Assembly (NCBI GenBank): GCA_947373235.1
Contig: CANBWW010000006.1
Span: 1-26,889 of the forward strand
Source: Candidatus Altimarinota bacterium
Lineage (GTDB): Bacteria; Patescibacteriota; Gracilibacteria; BD1-5; UBA2023
Reading direction: 5' to 3'
Length of the DNA: 26,889 nt
Position numbers and translations under genes: made by a program. A model generated the notes under the pieces. The model was not told the origin of the DNA, made no database searches, and saw only the letters and a list, made by a program, of their open reading frames with translations. Within the stretch, counting starts at the first letter, position 1. Each line of letters begins with the position of its first letter. Below, piece by piece: positions 9,089 to 18,831 of this stretch.

Positions 9089-9688
9089 TTATATTTTGAA
9101 TTTCAGAAATTTCATCAGTGCTTCTCGTGTCGCCATAATATCTCCTTTTGCCGTATGAGCTGTATATTCACTTAGATGAAGTGTTTCTGATATACCGTGA
9201 GGTTTTGATAAACTTGTACTTTTGAAGGGAAGAGATGCTTTATTGTAGCGGGCAATTGCATTTGCTTGATTGGCGATCGATTTTGTATCGATGATATCAT
9301 TTCCAAGTTTTTCATAGAGCTTATGGATACGTGCATGATGAAAGACACTTCCGAGAAAAGCGAGATCTGCAGCTATAAATTGCCCAACCATAACTGGTTT
9401 TTTCCCATTTGGAAAGTGTGTTTCCATAAATGCTTCCCAAAAATCACAAAACTCTTCGTATGATTTTCCAGCAGCAATACGATCTAGTGTGAAGCCATTA
9501 TATACGAGTGAAGATGGATCGATGATGATATTATCTGGTGGACAGAGATCCATAAAAAATTCTCCTATGATTTCACACGCATCATTCATCACGATCGCTC
9601 AGACTTCGATAACTCCGTTTTGAAATGGATTGAGTCCAGTCATTTCTAGATCTATGACAAGATAAGTTCCTATTTTATTGTCTGACAT
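9089..9688 (-). CDS. DEDDh 3'-5' exonuclease (oligoribonuclease/DnaQ-like)
   Basis: This 199-aa cytoplasmic nuclease removes nucleotides from 3' ends using two metal ions. All four motif groups are visible: ExoI VIDLEMTGLNP (Asp13, Glu15), ExoII GQFIAADLAFL (Asp108), and ExoIII HTAKGD (His178, Asp183), the DEDDh pattern. DLEMTGL is characteristic of oligoribonuclease, but the protein is slightly longer, so an RNase T or Pol III epsilon-like role is also possible. One UGA codon gives the glycine in VIEVGAIV. Start ATG at 9688 in AAAAATTATG; the next gene (rlmE) diverges 123 bases away. It stands alone between a terminator and a divergent gene. Confidence 0.88.
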
Positions 9689-9811
9689 AATTTTTGTAAA
9701 AAAGAATTGATTTTTCCGTTTCCGTCGCTAAGGTGTACCTATATTCCTCTATACCTTTTAAGAGATTATCATATCAAGGTTTCACTAAAAGTCAAAATTT
9801 CTTTCCTCACT

Positions 9812-10435
9812 ATGCCTAAAGCTTTCATCGTTCATGATCCGTATTTTAAAAAAGCAAAAGAGCTCGGATATCGAGCTAGAAGTGCATTTAAACTTCTGGA
9901 AATCCAAGAAAAATTCCATATTATAGAGCCCGGGATGAATGTCCTCGATATTGCATCAGCACCAGGAAGTTTTCTTCAAGTGATCGCGAAAATCATCGGT
10001 CGTGAATCAAAAGTTGTGGGAATAGATATACAAAAAATAGATAAAAATTTCTGATATCCAAATGTATATCTCCTTCAGGAAGATGTGTTTGAATTTGAAA
10101 AAATAAAAGCATATTTCGAGACGTTAGGTATTTCTCAATTTGACCTCATAACTTCCGATATCGCACCTTCGACGACGGGTATGAAGTGAGTAGATCAGTA
10201 TCGTTCTGTAGAACTCAATCTCGCGATTCTCGAAGTGGCAAAAGTATTTCTGAAAAAATGAGGAAATCTTGTCCTCAAGGTTTTTGTCGGGGAGGATGTC
10301 GATGATCTTATGGGTCCAGTAAAACAAAATTTCTCGAAAGTTGTTCGTATGAAGCCAAAAGCATGTCGTGATCGAAGTTTTGAAGAATATTTTATTTGCA
10401 CTGGTAAAAAAGAAGAAGTAGAGAGAATCATATAA
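9812..10435 (+). CDS. rlmE: RlmE/FtsJ 23S rRNA 2'-O-ribose methyltransferase
   Basis: RlmE methylates the 2'-OH of U2552 in the A loop of 23S rRNA using SAM, late in 50S assembly. The 207-aa protein shows YRARSAFKL with catalytic Lys27, the SAM motif VLDIASAPGSFLQV, SDIAPSTTG with the catalytic Asp, GGNLVLKVFVGED with the catalytic Lys, and RSFEEYFICTGKK with the final Glu, completing the K-D-K-E set. Three UGA codons occur, including the first glycine of KKGGNLV (10259-10261), the GG of the family. Start ATG at 9812 after CCTCACT. The gene follows a 123-base divergent intergenic region in which I could not fix a promoter. Confidence 0.95.
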
Positions 10436-10541
10436 TACAAGAGTCAAATATATTTCTTCCATAAACTTGTATTTTTCTAGAAATAAGCTACCTTAGTTTA
10501 AGTGTTCTTAAATTCGGGTTTTTATTTCTTTTCTTTTTCTT

Positions 10542-12542
10542 ATGGAATCCCAGAATGCACTGACGATAGATATCATTATTGCGAAGTTTGTTCCTATACT
10601 TGGAGCTATTCTTTTTATTACTGGATTTGGATATTTGATCTATACGAGTGTCTGGGAGGCTATGAGCCAGTCCATCAGACTTGGTATTGGTTTTTTTGCA
10701 TCGCTCGTCATTATCGGAGCGGGATTTTCCTTTTCTGATAAACTTCGTTATTTTTCTGATATAGTCATCGGTTCAGGGATTCTCCTTCTCTATGGGACAC
10801 TTATCTATGGATCTCGAACCACAGATACCGCGATGGCTATGATTCCAGAAGTGGCAACACTCGTGACCGCATTTCTCTTTACATTTGCGGTTGCGTATTT
10901 TTCTTCTCTTCGAAAATCGAAAGTTATCTTGGCTCTTGGGATTATCGGTGCGTATATGACACCTTTTGTGATCGGACAAAATGATATCTGGGCATCGAAT
11001 ATTTCTTTTAATGCGTATCTTCTGTATTTTGCAGCGGTTAATATTGTTATTTTTCTCCTCTGAAAAGAGATCGCGATCCATGACCTCATTCCACTTAATC
11101 TCCTTGGTCTCTATTTTGGAACTTATACTTTACAGAGTTTGGTTTATTCCGATCAGATACAATCCGTAGATTCTGGAAGTTTCTTTGCAAGTAATAATTT
11201 CACTCTGATACTTCTGGCTTTGCTCGTGATCATGAGTGTTTTGAGTATTGCGTATTCTGCTCGGTATTTTGATCCAAAAGATGAAGTTCTCCTCTCTGCT
11301 GGATATCTTCTTCCACTTCTTTGGTTCTTTTTTCAGAAAGATGGACTTGTGATCTCATGAGGATTTGAGATGATTATATTTCTGATTATTGGAGTTGCAT
11401 ATTTTGTTGCTTGGTATCTTCTCAGATCGATGCCTAGTAATCGGTATCAGCATGTAGCTGCGTATGCGGGAGGTATTATTTGTATTATTTTCGCTATCAA
11501 CGCACTGTTTCCAGATTTCAATATTTCTTCGAGTCTTCTCGTTGCATATATTTCTCTCATTTTTGCTGGACTCTATTTCTTCGAAGGAAGCAAAGGGGAA
11601 CGTCTTCTCGCTGCTTTTTTCTTTTCCTTTTTCTGAGCACTTCTTGCATTTTCTTATATTTACGGAGAAGGGAATACGGAGTTTCCGACCCTTCTGGCTG
11701 TCATTTCTCTCCTGCCTGCGATCGCTCTTGCACCCATCGTTCATTTTCATGGAAAAACTCCAGACTCGGTAAAGAAATTTACCAATACGTATTCTCTTAT
11801 TGCTCTCGTTATTGCTGTTCTCGTTACGCTTTTGAAACTTCTCAAAAGTCTTGATTTTTCATTTGCGATCTTTGTTCTTCCTGGATTTCTTATGGTTCTT
11901 TTTGTATATCTGGAATGAGCAAAAAACCCAACCCGTGCTACACTTATGCGTGTATGAGCTGTGTGGCTTTCGATAGGATTTTTTGGAAGTTTCATATATT
12001 TTATATCGAATTTTATTCCACATATTGCGGATAGAGAACATTTTTGGAAAGATGGTGGGATTTTTACGAATTGGTATTTTGTAAAATGAGTATTTGCGAT
12101 TATTACTTACTTCTTGGCTTTACAAGTGAGTCGCCAGATACAGAGAGAACAAAAATCAGATCGACCTTCATTTCTTCTCGTGATTTTTGGATATACGAGT
12201 CTTCTCCTCGTGGTAAATTTTATGATTATCACATTTTGTAATGATATTGGTATCGCTCTGACGACTGGTGGTGCTCGTGCGATTCTCACGACGATCTGGT
12301 GGATCGTCTTATCTATCAGTATGCTTATGATCGGTATTCATCATGGTTCTGAGTACAGAAGTGAGAAACTTCTCGGACTTCTCTTGCTTCTTCTGACGAT
12401 CGGAAAGATCGCGATCTATGATCTGGCTACTATGGAAATGAATAAAAAAATCATCGTTCTCATGGTCGTCGGTGGACTGATCATGATGTTTTCGTATTTC
12501 CTTCAAGTGAAGGGATATCTCAAAAACGAGACTTCAAAATAA
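10542..12542 (+). CDS. DUF2339 polytopic membrane protein
   Basis: A 666-aa integral membrane protein with about 18-20 hydrophobic helices along its whole length and no soluble domain. Repeating alternation of helices with short loops, and segments such as IVIGSGILLLYGTLIYGSR and LALGIIGAYMTPFVIG, match DUF2339, a family of unknown function. The N-terminal coiled-coil seen in many DUF2339 proteins is absent. Six UGA codons, including 11061, 11358 and 11634, are needed to keep the frame. The ATG at 10542 follows a pyrimidine tract. The DUF4105 gene begins 21 bases after the stop, so the two are probably cotranscribed. Confidence 0.78.
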
Positions 12543-12563
12543 CATTTTCTTACTCATTTTCTT

Positions 12564-13511
12564 ATGCGTATTCCTGCTCGAAAAAGAAAACCACTTGTAC
12601 AGATGGTTGAAAAAAAACCAAATAGATTTCTATGTTTTTTTCGCAGTATTTTTCGTTTCCTTTGGTGTTTGATAAAAATAGTTTGGTATTGGTTCGAACG
12701 AGTATTTCTTCTCCTATTTCTTGTGACTCTCACCGTCGGGCTTGCATGGTGGCTTTCTCAGAAGCCTTCACTCTATCGTGACTGGGATCTTCAGGATGCA
12801 GTGCTTCCCCAGGTAACTTGGTCAGGAAATACAACCACGATACAAAATATCAGAGATCATCACTGGACTTCTGATAGTGATTTCTCACCGCATTATCTTA
12901 CAGAGACTTTTGATCTCGATCAGATCACATGAGTGGATTATATTATCACGCCTTTTTCAGATAAAGATGGTCCAGCTCATACGATGCTTTCGTTTTCATT
13001 TTCTGGATGACAACATATCGCTATCTCTGCTGAAATCAGGAAAGAAAAAGGTGAGACTTTCGATGCATTTCGATGAGTGATGAATCAATACGAACTTGCG
13101 TATGTTGTTGCAACGGAAGATGATATCGTCAAACTTCGTACCAATTATCGCAAAAACGAAGTCTATATGTACCCGATCAATACAGAAAAAGATAAGATGG
13201 AAGCTTTATTTCGTTCGATGCTTATACGTGCGGATAAACTCACACGTGAACCAGAATTCTATAATACCATCTGGAATAATTGCACCACTTCGATCCTCCA
13301 ACATGCGAATGCACTGAGAAAGGATAAGCTCGATGGTGGTATCTATACTTTGCTTCCGTCCCACTCGGATGAAGTTCTTTATGACGCTGGATTGATCAAC
13401 ACAAAACTTTCTCTCAGTTATGCACGTTCATATTATCGGATCGATGAGCTTGCTCGAAGCCTTTCCGGAGAAGTAGATTTTTCTACTGGTATCAGAAAAC
13501 CTATAAAATAA
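12564..13511 (+). CDS. DUF4105 membrane-anchored protein
   Basis: A 315-aa protein with a basic cytosolic start (RIPARKRKPLVQ), one or two membrane helices (about residues 27-66), and an extracytoplasmic domain of the DUF4105 type. Characteristic segments are VDYIITPFSDKDGPAHTMLS, ISAEIRKEKGETFDAFRG and IWNNCTTSILQHAN. DUF4105 includes the N-terminal domain of Lnb, a lipoprotein N-acyl transferase, and the conserved NNCTT cysteine suggests a cysteine-dependent acyl or peptidase chemistry. Here the C-terminal membrane part of Lnb is missing, so the substrate is unknown. The window also encodes three lipoproteins, which makes lipoprotein processing a tempting but unproven role. Three UGA codons (one in SFSGGQH). 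A terminator follows. Confidence 0.78.
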
Positions 13512-13522
13512 ATATTCTTTCT

Positions 13523-13549
13523 TCCACTCCATTTCGAGTGGATTTTTTT
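13523..13549 (+). terminator. Intrinsic terminator after the DUF4105 gene
   Basis: Stem TCCACTC (13523-13529) and GAGTGGA (13536-13542) with a six-base loop, then seven T. It ends the DUF2339-DUF4105 unit 12 bases after the stop codon and separates it from alaS. Confidence 0.85.
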
Positions 13550-13588
13550 ATTTTTTCTATACAATAACATCTATTCTAATATTCGTCT

Positions 13589-15397
13589 ATGACTATCCTT
13601 GCTTCAGAAATTCGCCAAAAATATCTTGATTTTTTTCGATCTAAAAATCATGCGATCATCCCATCTTCTCCCCTTGTTCCAGAGAATGATCCATCAGTAC
13701 TTTTTAATACTGCTGGTATGCAACCACTCGTTCCATATCTGCTCGGAGAGCCTCATCCACTCGGGAAAAGACTTGCGGATGTACAAAAATGTGTACGAAC
13801 GGGGGATATCGATGATGTCGGTGACAATACGCACCTTACATTTTTCGAGATGCTTGGAAACTGGTCTTTGGGTGAATATTTTAAGAAAGAATCTATTGAG
13901 ATGAGTTGGGAATTTCTCACGAGTACAGACTGGCTCGGTCTCGATCCAGAAATGATCTCAGTCACAGTTTTTGAGTGAGATGCCAATGCTCCTCGTGATG
14001 AAGAATCAGCGAAAATTTGGGAAAATATAGGTATGCCAACAGGTCGTATTGCGTATCTTCCCGCTGAGGATAACTGGTGGGCGGCAGGTCCAACGGGTCC
14101 GTGTGGTCCTGATACGGAGATTTTTTACTGGATGGGGGAAGGAAAACCACCAAGAGGATCCAATGTCGGAACCGATCCAAAAAACTGGATGGAAATCTGG
14201 AATAATGTATTTATGCAATACAATCGAGTGGATGAATGTACGCTCGATCTTCTTCCTGCACCATGTGTCGATACAGGTATGGGTATAGAGCGAGTGACCG
14301 TAACTTTAAATCATCTGAAGAGTGTCTACGAAACCGATCTCTTTGTTCCCGTGCTTGCTGAGATCCGAAAAATAGTTGGAGAAGGGAATTACGATGAACG
14401 ATCGGCTCGTATTATCGCGGATCATCTGCGTGGGGCTACTCATATGATCGCTGATGGAGTGGTTCCGAAAAATGTCGATCAGTGATATATCCTTCGTCGC
14501 CTTATCCGTCGTGCGATCCGTGAGGCTCATAAGATGGGATATGAACAACCTTTTACTGGTGGGATAGCAACTATTTATATACAACAATTTTCGTCTATAT
14601 ATGCAAGTGTAGCTGACAATTCTGAGAAAATCCTCTCAGAACTCAAAAATGAAGAAGAGAGATTCGGAAAAACACTAAAAGATGGTGTGAAAGAGTTTGA
14701 GAAGATCGTGGGTGGATTCCAGATTGCCTTCGAAAGAAGTGGAAAAAAAGTAACTCAAATTGCAGGATCAAAAGCTTTCACCCTTTTTGATACCTATGGT
14801 TTCCCCCTCGAGATGACGATCGAGCTTGCTCGAGAACATGGATTGATGGTAGATGTTGTTGGTTTTGAGAAGGCATTTTCCGAACATCAGGAAAAATCTC
14901 GTACGGCTGCAGCTGGAAAATTCGTCGGAGGACTCGGAGATCATTCGGATGATACGATCGCACTTCACTCGGCGTGTCACCTTATGCTTGCAGGACTGAG
15001 AAAAGTTCTCTGAGATCATGTACACCAAGCAGGCTCCAATATCACGGCTGAGCGTCTGCGTTTTGATTTCACTCACGGTGAAAAAATGACGGATGAACAG
15101 AAAAAAGCAGTGGAAGACTATGTGAATGCTGCGATAGCCTCTGGGCTTGCGGTCAGTATTACCAATGAACCAAAAGATCAAGCCCGTGCTTCGGGTGTCG
15201 AGTGAAGTTTCTGGGAAAAATATCCTGACATCGTAAAAGTATATTCCATGGTTGGATGAGATGGAACCATATATTCTCGTGAACTTTGCGGTGGTCCTCA
15301 TGTCGAAAATTCAAAGACTATGGGTGTATTTAAAATACAAAAAGAAGAGTCTTCATCAGCAGGAGTGAGACGTATAAAGGCGGTGCTTATTAAGTAA
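13589..15397 (+). CDS. alaS: Alanyl-tRNA synthetase, short form without C-Ala domain
   Basis: AlaRS charges tRNA-Ala and hydrolyses mischarged Ser- and Gly-tRNA. The 602-aa protein contains the catalytic core (FFRSKNHAIIPSSPL, FNTAGMQP, DNWWAAGPTGPCGP, CVDTGMGIERVTV), the tRNA-recognition region (ADHLRGATHMIADGV, RRLIRRAIREAHKMG), and an editing domain with HSACH and CGGPH. It ends at GVRRIKAVLIK, where E. coli AlaRS (876 aa) continues with a coiled-coil and the C-Ala domain, both missing. The stop is a TAA with a new gene four bases later, so this looks like a natural short form. Five UGA codons. The Arg of GMGIER is CGA (14291-14293), showing that CGA is still arginine. Confidence 0.96.
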
Positions 15398-15401
15398 TTT
15401 C

Positions 15402-15680
15402 ATGTTTTTGATGTTTCCATTTCCATGAGAACATACTTTCTGGCGTCACTATAAATCTTCTGGATGAGAAGACTATACTTATCAAGTGATCGATAGAGCA
15501 TATCACTCGGAAACTCAGGAAGAAATGGTGATATACAAGATGCTCTATGATTCATTTCCTGAAGACGGAAAAATCGCTCATAGAAAATGATCGCTCTTTG
15601 TCCGTCCACTTTCTCTGTGGTACAATATAGTGGAGTGGAATGGGAAAAAAGTACAAAGATTTACTCAGATAGAAAAATAG
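15402..15680 (+). CDS. DUF1653 family small protein
   Basis: A 92-aa cytosolic protein of the DUF1653 family, function unknown. The pattern HYK...YQVIDRAYHSETQEEMVIYK...LFVRPL...WNGKKVQRF matches the family's conserved HYKG, HSET, VVY and WVRP segments. Three UGA codons split it into pieces too short to be noticed with the standard code. ATG at 15402 is four bases after the alaS stop; the ATG at 15411 is an alternative. It shares the alaS transcript and ends at TAG 15678-15680, just before a terminator. Confidence 0.82.
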
Positions 15681-15693
15681 TTCCGAAATTGAG

Positions 15694-15722
15694 AAATTCC
15701 CTTTTAAAAGAAGGGAATTTTT
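15694..15722 (+). terminator. Intrinsic terminator after the DUF1653 gene
   Basis: A perfect ten-pair stem AAATTCCCTT (15694-15703) and AAGGGAATTT (15711-15720) with a seven-base loop and trailing T's. It closes the alaS-DUF1653 operon. Confidence 0.8.
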
Positions 15723-15759
15723 ATATACTCTTCCCTATATTTATCACGCTTGTCTTCAT

Positions 15760-17541
15760 ATGTCCTACCAAACTACATGGAATCTCTCACGGTATTTTTA
15801 TACGGGTCTCGATGATCCGAAGCTCGTACTTGATATAGGGAATATCCTTCCGTCGAGTCAGGCATTCGCGCAGAAATATCAGGAAACATTCCCGAAGTTC
15901 GAAACACCAGAACAAATTCTCGAGTTTTATGCTGACTATACTCAGTTTTCTCACGATCTTGCGACTCCAAGTTATTACCTTTTTTACCGATCTTCTCTCG
16001 ATACTCAGGATTTGGAAGTGACGAAAAGAATGTGAGAGGTGGATTATATCTATAACGAAGCTTCGAATCTGCTTTTATTTATAGCACAATGATGGAAAGA
16101 GATCGGATACGAACGAATCCTTGCTTGGTCCGAAGATCCGAAGCTCGCCCTTTATAAAAATGATCTCGTTTCCACGGCTGACAGTCTCAAATATATTCTC
16201 TCGGAAAAAGAAGAGTATGTCTTGAATATAAAATCTCGACCTCTCGGGCTCGCAGGAAGTCTCCATGATGAACTCACGGGTTCGTATGAGTTTCGCATGC
16301 AGATCGACGGAGTAGAAAAAATACTTACCGAAGAGGAAGTGCGGTCATATCGCCAGCATCCAGAGAGGACTCTACGAGAAGCTTCATATCTAGCTCTTCG
16401 TGATGTATATAATACCAAGCAAAATCAGATTTCTCTCGGGAATATCTATACGACGATCGTGAAAGACTGGAGTTCAGAGATAAAAATGCGGAACTACAGT
16501 GAAAATGTGATGGCACAAAGAAATCTCTCCGAAGAGATGGATGATGAGGTGGTTGATATGCTTCTTTCTGAAGTAGAAAAAGCGTATCCGCTGTATGTGA
16601 GATTTTTGAAGGCAAAGGCCAAAATTCTCTGCATAGAGAAAGATTTTTCTATATGGGATGTATGAGCGCCACTTGGAAAATCCGAGAAAGAATTCACTTT
16701 TTCAGAAGCCTATGATCTTCATCTTTCTGTGATGAAAGACTTTGATACGGACTTCTATAATTACTCCATAGAGATGATCGAAGAAGGGCGAATCGATGCA
16801 CTTCCAAGACCAGGAAAACGCGGTTGAGCCTTCGCGAGTTATCGAAAAGGAGAACCTTCTTTTGTGCTTCTGAATTTTACTGGAAAACTTCGAGATGTTT
16901 CCACGATTTCTCACGAGCTCGGACACGCGATCCATGGACATCTTTCTCAGATTCAAGAAGCTCCTGTCTATGACTCTCCTCTTTCTCTTGCGGAAACTGC
17001 ATCTATATTTTCTGAGATGTTGCTTGGTGAGAAGGTAAAATCTCTGGTTTCAAAAGAAGAATACAAAGAATATCTCAATGAACGACTCTGAGATATCTTT
17101 GCAACGATCTTCCGTCAGGTACAGTATGTCACTTTCGAAAGGGAAGTACACAATCAGATCCATAGCGGAAGTGAGTTGACCTATAAAGACCTGAATCGTC
17201 TCTGGAGAATTGAACAGGAAAAGATGAATCAGGGTGTGGTCCTATACGATCGTGAAGCAGAAGATGAGAGTGGTTGGTCGATGATTCCACATATATTCCA
17301 TACACCTTTTTATTGCTATGCATATGCCTTTGGGAATCTACTTACCTTTGCCCTTTATAATAAAGTGCAAGATGGTTCACTTTCAAAAGAACAATACAAG
17401 GATATTCTCAGGGCTGGTGGATCAGAACGACCAAGAGATCTCCTTGGACGATATGGTATCGATATAGCATCATCAGATTTTTATACGTCAGGACTTCGTG
17501 AAGTGGAAAAAATGGTGGAAGAGTTTGAGGTACTTGTATAA
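15760..17541 (+). CDS. pepF: Oligoendopeptidase F-like M3 metallopeptidase
   Basis: A 593-aa zinc peptidase of the M3B (PepF) family, which degrades peptides of about 5-20 residues in the cytoplasm. The N-terminal helical domain (TWNLSRYFYTGLDDP, SRPLGLAGSLHDEL) is followed by the catalytic domain with SHELGHAIHGHLS (His385, Glu386, His389) and SLAETASIFSEMLL, whose Glu412 is the third zinc ligand. The C-terminal part has IPHIFHTPFYCYAYAFG and YGIDIASSDFY, typical of the family. Five UGA codons, for example at 16033 and in RGGAFASYRKG. There is no signal peptide. An unknown gene follows five bases after the stop, then ruvC, so the three are likely one operon. Confidence 0.94.
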
Positions 17542-17546
17542 TTTCT

Positions 17547-18296
17547 ATGACTCAACTTTCCGATCTCATCAGTGAAAATAAGATCCTCAAAAGAAAACTC
17601 GAAGTTTCTCAAATCTGGATGCAAAGACAAGTTCATGAGTCTCTTCAGGTGATTATCGAGTTACGTCAAAAAGAAAGGTCTCGACAGAAGTTTGATACCT
17701 TTTTTGAGAAGGATATCTTTCAAGAAATATCGAAAAATATAGAAACATACTTTTCATACTGTCTATCAAATGCTCCAAAATATACTCTTGAGCGCCTTCT
17801 TGATACGGAAATTCAATGGTACACATTGCAAAAATTTCCCCATATGGATGCCTTTCCTGTAGTAGCACTTTATCAAAAAATCCTTGATGCGAGTTTCGAA
17901 TCATTGACTGATCCTTTGACGAGAATGGAATATCATTCGTACTCTTCATTTGCCCAAGATATAGAAAAAGATATTTCGCTTATCTTCACTAAGAAATATA
18001 CACTTTCGCTTGGTCGTTGGTATAGCCTGTTTTCACTCCTTCGAAGCTGAAAAACTAAGTCAGAATCTGTTGATGTTTTCATCTCTTTGATCGAAAAAGA
18101 TCATCCACGAATATTCTGATTTTTGACTTCAGATTTATTTTTTCTTCCGTTTGAAAAACTTATACATATGGAAGTTTTTCAGTGAAAACGACATGAAAAA
18201 AAGATGAGTTTTTCCGATGCAAAAAATACTCGAGATATCTGTATTGGTTGATTTCAGTGAGATTCACTTTTATTATCTTTATTTCAAAACCTCTAA
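17547..18296 (+). CDS. Hypothetical protein between pepF and ruvC
   Basis: A 249-aa protein I do not recognise. The first 70 residues are charged and predicted helical, probably coiled-coil (SENKILKRKLEVSQIWMQRQ, IIELRQKERSRQKFD); the rest mixes hydrophobic and aromatic residues with no clear motif or membrane helix. There are six UGA codons, five of them after residue 180, so the last 80 residues would be lost with the standard code. The ATG at 17547 is five bases after pepF; ruvC starts six bases after its TAA. The context gives no specific role; a DNA-related role is only a guess from ruvC. Confidence 0.7.
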
Positions 18297-18302
18297 TCTC
18301 AT

Positions 18303-18770
18303 ATGATTTTCCTAGGAATTGATCCATGATATGCTACCATTGGTTTTGCTCTTATCGAAAAAGAGGGGAGGGATCTTCGTGTGATCGAGTTTTGAGTGAT
18401 AGAAACAAAACCTGGGACTTCTTTTCCTGATAGACTCATACAGATTGCTCAAGATCTGAGAGAATTGCTCGACATCTATAATCCGACTGTATGCGGGATC
18501 GAGCGTCTTTTTTTTCTCAGAAATGTAACCAATGGTATCGATGTTGCTCAGGCTCGATGAGTGATTGTTCACACGATCGCGAGTGTCGGTATTTCTCTCG
18601 TTGAATTCACACCTTTGCAGGTAAAACAGGGTATTACGGGTCATGGTATGGCAAAAAAACCGCAAGTACAAAAGTCACTTCAGATGCTTCTCAAGCTTTC
18701 AGAAATTCCCAAGCCCGATGATGCAGCAGATGCTCTTGCTATAGCGTATCTCACGAGTTTGAAGTTCTAG
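18303..18770 (+). CDS. ruvC: RuvC Holliday junction resolvase
   Basis: RuvC is the dimeric endonuclease that resolves Holliday junctions with RuvAB. The 155-aa protein has typical length and all four acidic residues: Asp7 in FLGIDPGYATIG, Glu67 in CGIERLFFLRN, and the pair in PDDAADALAIAY. TGHGMAKKPQVQ is the conserved DNA-binding segment. Gly9 of IDPG is encoded by UGA (18327-18329), and two more UGA codons occur. The ATG at 18303 follows the previous stop by six bases. Neither ruvA nor ruvB is in the window. Confidence 0.95.
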
Positions 18771-18780
18771 TACAATTTAT

Positions 18781-18808
18781 TTGCCTTTGATACTGGAATT
18801 CATACAAT
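18781..18808 (+). promoter_or_regulatory. Possible promoter upstream of the His-rich membrane protein
   Basis: TTGCCT (18781-18786) and TACAAT (18803-18808) are separated by 16 bases in the 61-base gap after ruvC. The -10 box ends 23 bases before the ATG at 18832. An AAGGAG at 18811-18816 lies 15 bases from the ATG, too far for a normal ribosome binding site. Confidence 0.4.
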
Positions 18809-18831
18809 TCAAGGAGTTGTAATTTTCCTCT

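Noticed and set aside
14768..15301. A 177-codon minus-strand reading frame opposite alaS.
   Set aside because: It is antisense to the conserved editing domain of AlaRS and has no family features; it is a shadow of codon bias.
15400..15609. A 69-codon minus-strand reading frame that starts MDGQRAIIFYERFF.
   Set aside because: With UGA=Gly it runs far into alaS antisense with no stop. The plus strand of the same bases encodes a clear DUF1653 protein.
18811..18816. AAGGAG as a Shine-Dalgarno sequence for the gene at 18832.
   Set aside because: It lies 15 bases from the ATG, beyond the usual 5-9, and no other gene in the window has an SD sequence.
18803..18822. Small inverted repeat TACAA...TTGTA as an operator.
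   Set aside because: Only a five-base match in A/T-rich sequence, easily expected by chance.
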